Shown here one piece after another: positions 7,775 to 14,541 of a DNA stretch of 22,941 nt (its first letter is position 1; each line of letters opens with the position of its first letter). The position numbers were made by a program, and so were the translations under genes. Below the pieces are notes generated by a model, which did not search any database, had not been told where the DNA came from, and worked only from the letters and a program-made list of their open reading frames with translations. Source of the DNA: Alphaproteobacteria bacterium (GTDB lineage Bacteria; Pseudomonadota; Alphaproteobacteria; Micavibrionales; CSBR16-224); the NCBI GenBank assembly GCA_006226225.1, contig SBHI01000225.1, forward strand, positions 1 through 22,941, read 5' to 3'.

Positions 7775-8767
7775 ATGACCGCCCCCGCATCGAAATCCGG
7801 TTTTTTCAAACTTGCCGAAGACGCAATCTGTGTTGCCTCTGTCGGGCTTGCCGCTTGTACAGCCATTGGTTTTCTCGGCGGTTTTTACTGGTTTTTCGAC
7901 TTGTGGTCTCATTTCAAACCGCATTACATCCCTTGCGCCGCCGCGCTAACGGCTGCGGCACTGTTTTTGAAGCTGAAAAAAACAGTGTTGCTAAACCTTG
8001 CCGTGCTCGTCACCAACGCCGTTATCATCACCACCATTCTTGTACCGCATGCGTCCCGCCCTTCACCCAAAACACCTATTGTTTTGACCGCCGTTTCCGC
8101 AAATATTCTATCCGTCAACCGGCATTACCGTTTTGCCGATGCGCTGCTGCAGCGTTTTGATGCCGATATTTTCCTGATGCTGGAAACAACGGAAGACTGG
8201 GTGCGGGAAACCGCCTATTTAAAAGAGCAATTTCCTCACTCTGCCGCAGATGCGCGCAGCGACAATTTCGGCATATTATTTTACAGCAAATATGCTTTTG
8301 ACGGCGGTGTTGAAAACTTTACACCGCCCCATCATCCTGCCTTGACCGTGCCTTATATACGGGCGGAATTCAAAGACACGCCGCTGAATGTGCATGACCG
8401 CCCACTGGTTTTCTATGGCATTCACACAACGCCGCCCGTTGCGAGAGAATATGCCGCCTGCCGTGATGCGCTGATGCGGTATATTGCCGCAGAAATCGCC
8501 GCAACGCCTGATAAGGACATCATCGTCATGGGTGATTTAAATGATACGGTCTGGTCACGGAATTTCCAAAAATTTCTCGGGAAAAGCGGGCTGCACAGTA
8601 TCGGCAGCGGGTTGCAAAATACCTGGCCGACGGCATTTCCCGCGCCGCTGCGTTTGCAGATCGACCATGCCTTGATAAAAGGGTTTCAAGGCTTTTCCGG
8701 CAACATGAAAACGGAGGCAGCAATGGGATCGGATCATCTACCGGTTGTCCTGCAAATCGCCCCTTAA
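7775..8767 (+). CDS. Membrane-anchored endonuclease/exonuclease/phosphatase (EEP) family protein
   Basis: The protein has 330 residues from ATG 7775. Three hydrophobic segments (about 16-40, 52-66, 70-90) precede a globular domain from about 100 onward. That domain shows the EEP (DNase I/sphingomyelinase-type) signature: Asn110 in SANIL, Glu137 in LMLETTE, GIHTTPP, MGDLNDT, QIDHALI and the terminal GSDHLPVVL. These residues bind the catalytic metal and the phosphodiester. The architecture resembles the YafD-like group, in which the EEP domain is held at the membrane. Phosphodiester hydrolysis is expected, but whether the substrate is a lipid or a nucleic acid cannot be read from sequence. The frame continues upstream to 7640 but lacks a ribosome site there. 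The gene converges on the ankyrin gene with a 21-base gap. Confidence 0.87.
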   Translation: MTAPASKSGFFKLAEDAICVASVGLAACTAIGFLGGFYWFFDLWSHFKPHYIPCAAALTAAALFLKLKKTVLLNLAVLVTNAVIITTILVPHASRPSPKTPIVLTAVSANILSVNRHYRFADALLQRFDADIFLMLETTEDWVRETAYLKEQFPHSAADARSDNFGILFYSKYAFDGGVENFTPPHHPALTVPYIRAEFKDTPLNVHDRPLVFYGIHTTPPVAREYAACRDALMRYIAAEIAATPDKDIIVMGDLNDTVWSRNFQKFLGKSGLHSIGSGLQNTWPTAFPAPLRLQIDHALIKGFQGFSGNMKTEAAMGSDHLPVVLQIAP

Positions 8768-8788
8768 AACCACTTCAAAGAAAAAGTC

Positions 8789-9337
8789 TTAACGCCCTCC
8801 GGGGCCTTTTCTTCTGCGGAGAAAGCTGCGGAAATTACGGTGGTTGTCACGGGTATCCGCCGCCTTGCGTGCGCGCTCTTCCGAAACGCGTTTTTGTTCC
8901 GCGTCATCAAGGCGCTGTTTGATCTCGGCGCATTGTTCCTGAATATCCGCATCCAGATGGCGGTAATCCGCGCCTTTTTCCAGCAACAACCGTACCGTGC
9001 TTTCACGTTCGGCACGCGCCGCCCATTGCAGCGCCAGATCGTTCATCGCATGCACATCCGCACCGTTTTCAACCAGATAGGTGACGACATGATCATGACC
9101 TTCGGATGCCGCTTTGCGCAGCAGATATTCTTCGAAATCATGCAAATTGGCACCGCGCTGATGCAGTAATTTCAGCGCGTCCAGCTGTCCGTGATGCGCG
9201 GCAACGGTTGCAGGGGCATCAAGCTGGAACGATAAATCCGCACCTTGATCAAGATATTCTTCGATTTTTTTAAGATCGCCCTGAATGACGGCATCGAGCA
9301 GTCTGTGGCCGAGTGTGTCGGGACTATGCGGATCCAT
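8789..9337 (-). CDS. Small ankyrin-repeat protein
   Basis: The protein has 182 residues with about four ankyrin repeats between residues 10 and 130. The repeating LL..G..l...L..GAD pattern is clear in IEEYLDQGADL, LKLLHQRGANL, VTYLVENGADV and VRLLLEKGADY. A charged coiled-coil-like helix (about 132-160) and a very basic tail (NHRNFRSFLRRRKGPGGR) follow. Ankyrin repeats mediate protein-protein contacts; no enzymatic domain or signal peptide is present. The start ATG 9335-9337 has the strong site GGGAGG upstream. It follows the eight-gene operon after an 86-base gap that contains its own promoter-like boxes, so it is probably a separate unit. Partner unknown. Confidence 0.9.
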   Translation of the reverse strand: MDPHSPDTLGHRLLDAVIQGDLKKIEEYLDQGADLSFQLDAPATVAAHHGQLDALKLLHQRGANLHDFEEYLLRKAASEGHDHVVTYLVENGADVHAMNDLALQWAARAERESTVRLLLEKGADYRHLDADIQEQCAEIKQRLDDAEQKRVSEERARKAADTRDNHRNFRSFLRRRKGPGGR

Positions 9338-9383
9338 AGCGTTGCCTCCCTGTTCTATGAGGTTTGATATTTGCTATCGCAAG

Positions 9384-9412
9384 AGAATATGACAGAGGGA
9401 AAGCTTTGACAA
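9384..9412 (-). promoter_or_regulatory. Possible promoter for the ankyrin gene
   Basis: Minus-strand TTGTCA (9407-9412, five of six) and TATTCT (9384-9389, four of six) with a 17-base spacer, in the 86-base gap between the flavin-reductase and ankyrin genes. A small inverted repeat, TTGC-TATC-GCAA (9371-9382), lies just downstream. No hairpin terminator is visible for the upstream operon in this gap. Confidence 0.4.
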
Positions 9413-9423
9413 GAGCGAAGGAC

Positions 9424-10857
9424 TTATTTTTTTCCTGCCACTTTCTGCAAGTATCCGGCAAGGAATTTTCCGGCGATACGGCGGCTCCAACCCTCGCCCT
9501 CGCCCTGAATGCGCATCGTCGATTTACTGGTGGACAGCCGTCCTTTCAAATCATCACGCTTTTTGCCCTGACGTGCTGCGATGCCGTCAACAGCAGCTTC
9601 CATCGTGTTTTTAAAACCTTCTCCGCCGGAGATAAAAATATCGCCGCCGCGCGCCAAAGCACCGTAAAGGCTTTTTTCCACATCGGGATGGAAGAGACCA
9701 CTCTCTGCTGTTGAAAAGTCACCGTCCCGGTTTGCCAACAATGTTGCATGATGCAAAAACACATCCGCCTGATGCGTACCGGGGAACAGCTTGCCGGAAT
9801 TTTTCTCGATACCGCGCGATGCCTCCGTATCCGACAAGGCGACATCAACACGGGTAATCGTGCCGTCATCCAGATAGGGCTGGATTTCCCTCACACCCCA
9901 GACTGCCCCTTCATCCCGCGCCGCCATTATCAGATGTACATTACCGGTCTTTTCGCCAGCCTCGCGGCGGCGTTTGATTTCTTTCAACAAAGTCATGAAA
10001 GGCACGGCGCCATTGCCCTGCCCGATCATCACAATGCCACCTGACAGGTCTTGCGGCAGATTGAAATCGGCTTTGTTTTTCGGCTGTGCGGTGATGTGGA
10101 GTTCATCACCGACCTCAAGCCCTGACAGATAATGTGAGGTTTCACCAAAATGCAGAACCTCTTCCTGTTCACCGAAGAGTTTTTGCGTATGCAATCCGGC
10201 CTCGGGCAGAACAGAGATTTTCAAATATTGCCGCGTATCGCCTGCGGCATCCTGCAATTCGCCGTAATCAATCAGGCAATAGGTTTTATTGCCGTGAGCG
10301 GGGCCCTGTTTTTCCAACAGCTCTTCCGCCGTTACCACTTGCGGAAACAGGCGCAGAAAATCCGTCACATCATAGACGGCCTGAAATTCCGTGAATTTAT
10401 CCTCATCCTGTAAAATTGCTTTCAGACTTTTATGGTGCGCGGCCAGATCCGCGCGCGGCAGGGCATCCAGCTTTTGGTCAACCATTTCCAGCAAGTCCCG
10501 CGACGGTGCCGTCAGCAATACGGACGGATAAGGCGCATTCGGCTGCATCAGGGCGGCGGCCAGTTTCTTGTCTTCTTCATCCTGCGTGATCAATGCGGCG
10601 GTAATCTCATCCACCAGCGCGTCATCGACGCGCCCCGGAACACCGATCGCGCCGCCAGGTTGGAAATCCATTTTTGCGCCTTTTTCCAGCAGGATTGTGA
10701 TATTTTTTGTACCGCCGTCTTCCTCGACAGCCGTCACCGTGCCGGTCAGCACATCATGTTTGCGTTCGCCCCATGCGGGAGTGATTGCTTCAAAGCCGCG
10801 TTTTACTGCGGCCGCCTTATCCTGAAAAATCTCGCGAAGCGTTTTCCTTTTTGCCAT
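9424..10857 (-). CDS. CysJ/FNR-type FAD-NAD(P)H reductase lacking an FMN domain
   Basis: The protein has 477 residues from ATG 10857. It corresponds to the FAD and NAD(P)H half of sulfite-reductase flavoprotein-like enzymes. An opening FAD-domain block (HDVLTGTVTAVEE ... FQPGGAIGVPGRVDDALVDE, about 34-84) is followed by a helical connecting region, then SHYLSGLEVGDELHI and the nucleotide-binding motif GQGNGAVPF (279-287). The C-terminal block ARGGDIFISGGEGFKNTMEAAV aligns with the NADPH-site end of CysJ. The usual FAD motif RxYS appears as Lys191-Thr-Tyr193-Cys194, and no FMN-binding flavodoxin domain is present. An in-frame TTG at 10893 would lie inside the DMT gene; ATG 10857, 4 bases after that gene's stop, is preferred. 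Possible role: electron supply to a partner in this operon. The partner is not known. Confidence 0.82.
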   Translation of the reverse strand: MAKRKTLREIFQDKAAAVKRGFEAITPAWGERKHDVLTGTVTAVEEDGGTKNITILLEKGAKMDFQPGGAIGVPGRVDDALVDEITAALITQDEEDKKLAAALMQPNAPYPSVLLTAPSRDLLEMVDQKLDALPRADLAAHHKSLKAILQDEDKFTEFQAVYDVTDFLRLFPQVVTAEELLEKQGPAHGNKTYCLIDYGELQDAAGDTRQYLKISVLPEAGLHTQKLFGEQEEVLHFGETSHYLSGLEVGDELHITAQPKNKADFNLPQDLSGGIVMIGQGNGAVPFMTLLKEIKRRREAGEKTGNVHLIMAARDEGAVWGVREIQPYLDDGTITRVDVALSDTEASRGIEKNSGKLFPGTHQADVFLHHATLLANRDGDFSTAESGLFHPDVEKSLYGALARGGDIFISGGEGFKNTMEAAVDGIAARQGKKRDDLKGRLSTSKSTMRIQGEGEGWSRRIAGKFLAGYLQKVAGKK

Positions 10858-10861
10858 AATG

Positions 10862-11782
10862 CTATTTATGGACGATTTTCCTCTGCCTTGCAAGCAATAA
10901 ATATTTCTTCACATGCGGGGCGAGCTGCACCATCAAAATCGCAAAGAAAATCAGGCCGCAGCCTGTCCATCCAAAAAATGACAAGCGGTCACCCATCAAC
11001 AGCGCCCCCGCCAATGCCGCGAATAATGCCTCACCTGACAGAATAACGGCGGCATCCGATGGCGGCGTATGCTGCTGTGAGACAATCTGCAACGTATAGG
11101 CAATTGCACCCGACATCACCGCTGCATAGAGAATTTCCGGCAGGCTTTGGAGTATCAGAGCAAAATCAAACACCTCGAACACAGCTGCACAGAGCAGACC
11201 GAACAAGGCACAGGCCACATATTGCTGAAAGGCCAAAGTCAAAGGTGCGCGGGATTTCACAACAATCAGCGTAATCAGAACCGTATGCGCGGCAAACATT
11301 GCCGCGCCGAAGATTGCCAGCCAATCCCCTTGTGTCAACCGTGACAGAGACCCGTCGCCCAGCAGGAAGACGCCGAGTAGGCATAGGACTGCCGCAATCC
11401 AGCTGATTGCCGACGGGCGCTCCCGCAGAATTGCCCATGCCGCAAAGGGCGTCAGCAACACATAAAGCCCGGTCAAAAATCCGGCATTGGTGACACTGGT
11501 GGTTTGCATGGCGAATTGCTGCGCCGCAACCCCTGCCAGAAACACCACATAAAGTGCCGCCAGATGTTTCTTCAATGTTTTGACGGAAGCCGTCACGGAT
11601 TTTTTGCGGCGGGAACGCTCCCAATAAGCAAAAGGCGCAAGGATCACGGCGGAAATCAGAAAGCGGCTGCCAACAAACAGGAACGGCCCAATATCAGCCG
11701 CTGCCAGTTTTTGCGCGACAAAGGTCGTCCCCCAAAGGAAGGCTGCCAGCAGCAGCAAAAGATCAGCGCGCAGGCGCGACAT
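10862..11782 (-). CDS. EamA/DMT-family permease
   Basis: Drug/metabolite transporter of 306 residues with about ten membrane helices in two EamA repeats. The first repeat starts with LLLLLAAFLWGTTFVAQK and the second with WLAIFGAAMFAAHTVLI. Late helices carry the typical SGEALFAALAGALLMGDRLS. The ATG at 11780-11782 is preceded by GGGAGGGG. It sits 12 bases after the lysine-tailed protein and 4 bases before the flavin reductase, as the seventh gene of the operon. DMT carriers usually export small metabolites, so in this context it may export the product of the operon; that is inference. Confidence 0.93.
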   Translation of the reverse strand: MSRLRADLLLLLAAFLWGTTFVAQKLAAADIGPFLFVGSRFLISAVILAPFAYWERSRRKKSVTASVKTLKKHLAALYVVFLAGVAAQQFAMQTTSVTNAGFLTGLYVLLTPFAAWAILRERPSAISWIAAVLCLLGVFLLGDGSLSRLTQGDWLAIFGAAMFAAHTVLITLIVVKSRAPLTLAFQQYVACALFGLLCAAVFEVFDFALILQSLPEILYAAVMSGAIAYTLQIVSQQHTPPSDAAVILSGEALFAALAGALLMGDRLSFFGWTGCGLIFFAILMVQLAPHVKKYLLLARQRKIVHK

Positions 11783-11794
11783 CTCCGCCCCTCC

Positions 11795-12760
11795 CTATTC
11801 TTGCAGCGGCATGCCGTGCTGTCCGATATAACGGATAAAGCCGTGCAGATTTTCCGCATCCAGCCCGTGCAGCATCAGGCGAAAGCCCGCTTCCATTGTC
11901 GAGAGCGGCACCATCGGATGTTTGTTATTGACCATGGCGAGGATCATATCCTGCCCCAGCAATTTGGCAACATAGACCGCAACGGTTTCATCCAGTTGCA
12001 AAGAATTGCTGGCACGCCAGAAATCGGCATCGGATAAAAACACCCCGAACATCGGCGTGTACATTTCCACCGCCGTCTGCAAATCCAGAACATTCGTCCA
12101 TTTATCCGGCAGGCCGTCGATATCAATATCGCCGTCCGGGTCTTTAATCATCGAGAAATCAATCTGTTTTAGAGGCTTTGTATGGATATCGCCGCCCTGC
12201 AGACGCAAATAATCATTCAGCGAGATCACGAAATTAAACAGGTTCAGATCATGCTGTACAAACACATCATCTTTCAAATCATCAATAACGCGCGGCAAGA
12301 GCGGATTGGACGGCAAAGCCCCCTGCGCCGCATTTGCATTCAGGAAACCGAGGATCTGACTGCCGATATGGAAGTGGCGCAGGATCAGGTAATTGGCGTC
12401 CTTGCTGACGAAATTGCGCATCCCCCAGCAGATCAGGCGGTGCAATGTGCGCGAGCAGGTCAGACTGTTCGGCAGCACAATGCGCAACAGCTGCACCAGC
12501 ACGATCATCAGCCGTGCCAGCGGCCGTACAATCGGGAACAGGAACTGCCGCGCCCGGGTTGCGTTATTGCGGAGCAGTGCGGCCTTGGCCTTGTCATCAA
12601 TAAAGGTGCTGTGATCCAGCAGCAGCGCATGCCACGGATCGGGATCTTTCACATCATGCTGTGGCACATAGGGTGTGACTTTCGGAAGCGGCTTTTTTTT
12701 GACCGTTTTCTTTTTTGCCGCGGTTTTCTTCACCGTCTTTTTCTTTGCCGTTTCCGCCAT
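11795..12760 (-). CDS. Unrecognised protein with Lys-rich N-terminal tail, KAS III/haem-oxygenase-fold neighbour
   Basis: A 321-residue protein of unknown function. Residues 1-27 form a tail of Lys, Ala, Thr and Val with the repeated heptad-like unit KKKTVKK, resembling histone H1-type tails. A strongly hydrophobic and basic helix spans about 72-97 and could lie on a membrane. Then come a motif block NYLILRHFHIGSQILGFLNAN (about 123-143) with two His, and an acidic stretch KDPDGDIDIDGLPDKW. It may belong to a numbered DUF, but I cannot name one safely. Its ATG overlaps the stop of the haem-oxygenase-fold gene by one base (TGATG), so the two are probably translationally coupled, pointing to a shared task. 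GGGGA lies 9 bases upstream of the ATG. Confidence 0.85.
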   Translation of the reverse strand: MAETAKKKTVKKTAAKKKTVKKKPLPKVTPYVPQHDVKDPDPWHALLLDHSTFIDDKAKAALLRNNATRARQFLFPIVRPLARLMIVLVQLLRIVLPNSLTCSRTLHRLICWGMRNFVSKDANYLILRHFHIGSQILGFLNANAAQGALPSNPLLPRVIDDLKDDVFVQHDLNLFNFVISLNDYLRLQGGDIHTKPLKQIDFSMIKDPDGDIDIDGLPDKWTNVLDLQTAVEMYTPMFGVFLSDADFWRASNSLQLDETVAVYVAKLLGQDMILAMVNNKHPMVPLSTMEAGFRLMLHGLDAENLHGFIRYIGQHGMPLQE

Positions 12761-13425
12761 CAGATATTCCCCAGTTCCTCCAGTTGCAAACGGTAAAGCC
12801 GTGCAACGATTTTTGCCGTTTTGATAATTTTTTCGCCTATACCGGGAATCTCCAGAATGCCGCTGTCCAGCGTTTCGGCAAATTGCGCCATATGGTCTTC
12901 GTCATGTTCGCCGTGATAGGTCAAAAAGCTGACCGCATCATCATCCAGTTTCAGCTGTTTTTGGATCATCCGTCCCCATGCAGCGGCTTTTCTTTCGCCC
13001 AGCCCTTCGATGATAAACATCGCCCCCAGAAGGTCAAAGGGATTCGGCTCCGTCGCACGTTGATACATAAAGCCATGCAGCGCTTCCGTACCGATATTTT
13101 TTTCGGCCGTCTGGATATCCTTGCGTTTGCCGCCTGCGGCGACATAGTTGTCCTCCAGCATTTTATAGTCGCGGTGTTCGGTCACCGCATGACGCAGAAA
13201 CATCGACCGTTGATCCAGATAAGGCGCAGAGATGCTTGATGCCGCCCGCGCAATCCAGCGCGACCCTTCCACGACCTGTTGGCGGTGATTGATGAGCAGC
13301 ATGCGGTAATCTTCTATGCGGAATTTTTTGCGCTCAAGCTTATCAATCAGCGGCACGGATGACAGGCTGCTGTCAAAATCCGTCCAGACCTTCACCAGTC
13401 CGCGCATCACCTGTTTACTGTTCAT
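12760..13425 (-). CDS. Haem-oxygenase-fold (TenA/CADD/UndA-like) putative diiron enzyme
   Basis: The protein has 221 residues and is helical throughout. The C-terminal helix carries His171-xxx-Asp175-xx-His178, the HxxxDxxH signature of haem-oxygenase-like diiron oxidases such as CADD and SznF. Glu140 in FIIEGLGE lies 31 residues earlier, matching the Glu-to-His distance in CADD. A further helix has His79, Glu83 and His84, with Glu53 in VVEGSRW; which of these are metal ligands is unclear. Known members cleave or oxidise small acids and amines with O2 (UndA makes 1-undecene from lauric acid). The gene begins 3 bases after the KAS III-like gene, with GGAGG 11 bases upstream of ATG, and overlaps the next gene by one base. 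The fold is likely; the reaction is unknown. Confidence 0.75.
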   Translation of the reverse strand: MNSKQVMRGLVKVWTDFDSSLSSVPLIDKLERKKFRIEDYRMLLINHRQQVVEGSRWIARAASSISAPYLDQRSMFLRHAVTEHRDYKMLEDNYVAAGGKRKDIQTAEKNIGTEALHGFMYQRATEPNPFDLLGAMFIIEGLGERKAAAWGRMIQKQLKLDDDAVSFLTYHGEHDEDHMAQFAETLDSGILEIPGIGEKIIKTAKIVARLYRLQLEELGNI

Positions 13426-13428
13426 TTC

Positions 13429-14541
13429 CTACACGACCTCCAGCATCATAAATCCGTTCAGACAGCGCCCGCTTTCCGGTACATGGCATAACACCTTCTG
13501 GCCGGGTTTCAAATCCTTTTCGCGCCACAGCTCCTCCAATATCACGAAGATCGAGGCCGTGCCGGTATTGCCTTTTTCCGGCAGATTACTAAACCAGCGC
13601 TCCTCGTCAATCATCGCGCCGGTTTTTTCCAGCAATGCGATGGCTTCCTCTCTGAGCGAATGCGAGGAATAATGACTGCATAGATAAGCGGTTTCATCCG
13701 GATCTATTTTCTCAAGATCAATCAAATCCAGATAATGCGAGATCCAGACCGGAATCATTTTCTTGAGCAAATCGAAATCCTGCACCAACATCAAACCGCC
13801 CTGCACGGCAGCTGTTTGCGGGCTTTCAAATTCACTCCAGACTTTCCCATCCGCAATGCCTGCCGTCATGCAGCTGTCAAAGCGACCCGCATAGGAGCGG
13901 ATATCGATCCACAGAATTTTAAAAGACGGGCGGTGCGCATTCGGCCTGTTTTCAAGGATTGCCGCCCCCGCCCCGTCGGACAAGGTAAAGCGCAGGAAAT
14001 CCGCCTCCAGCGGAATTTCACCGTTTTCAAGATAGATGCGGCTATTCTCGTAAAAACCGGGCCGGAAATAACGGCTGGCAAATTCGCTGCCGCTAACGAC
14101 GGCGCATTGATGTTCCTCCGCACGGATTTGTAGCCATGCCGCTTTCAGTGCCATGATCGAGGAGGCGCAGACGCTTTGAAAATTCGCAATCTCGATCGCG
14201 TCCAGACCCAGCTCCGCATGGATATGCGAGGCCAGCCCCGGAACCAGCATATCGCCCAAAGTTGCCGAGGATGCCAGATAGGTAATGTCATCGAGAATAT
14301 TTTCCGAGCTTTCCACGGCACGGCGCACGGCCGCCGCCGCCATGCCTGCACTGCTGTATTGCGGCGCACCGTTTTTATCCAGCGCATAATGACGTGTGCG
14401 TATTTTATTCTGGCGCAGCACAATCGCACGGTTGCGCGATTTTTTGCCGCCGATCAGCCCGAGATAATCCTCCATCTCGCTATTCGGCACCGCCGCACCC
14501 GGCAGGAATGCTCCCAGACTGTTCAGATAGACCGCTGTCAT
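13429..14541 (-). CDS. Beta-ketoacyl-ACP synthase III-like enzyme (thiolase fold)
   Basis: The protein has 370 residues with the thiolase fold of FabH-type condensing enzymes. The nucleophile is Cys125 in FQSVCASSIMALK. His290 in LCSHYSSHSL and Asn325 in PEKGNTGTAS complete the Cys-His-Asn triad. The usual FabH sequence HQAN is absent, and the protein is longer than housekeeping FabH (about 320). These points suggest a specialised acyltransferase or condensing enzyme, not fatty-acid initiation. The ATG overlaps the stop of the DUF2339 gene by four bases (ATGA), and AGGAGA lies 5 bases upstream. The haem-oxygenase-fold gene follows within 3 bases. It probably acts on acyl-ACP or acyl-CoA made by the Aas-like enzyme of the same operon; that is inference. 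Confidence 0.87.
   Translation of the reverse strand: MTAVYLNSLGAFLPGAAVPNSEMEDYLGLIGGKKSRNRAIVLRQNKIRTRHYALDKNGAPQYSSAGMAAAAVRRAVESSENILDDITYLASSATLGDMLVPGLASHIHAELGLDAIEIANFQSVCASSIMALKAAWLQIRAEEHQCAVVSGSEFASRYFRPGFYENSRIYLENGEIPLEADFLRFTLSDGAGAAILENRPNAHRPSFKILWIDIRSYAGRFDSCMTAGIADGKVWSEFESPQTAAVQGGLMLVQDFDLLKKMIPVWISHYLDLIDLEKIDPDETAYLCSHYSSHSLREEAIALLEKTGAMIDEERWFSNLPEKGNTGTASIFVILEELWREKDLKPGQKVLCHVPESGRCLNGFMMLEVV

Noticed and set aside
10858..10893. TTG start adding 12 residues to the flavin reductase
   Set aside because: The extension lies within the end of the permease gene and begins with a rare start codon; ATG 10857 gives a normal coupled junction.
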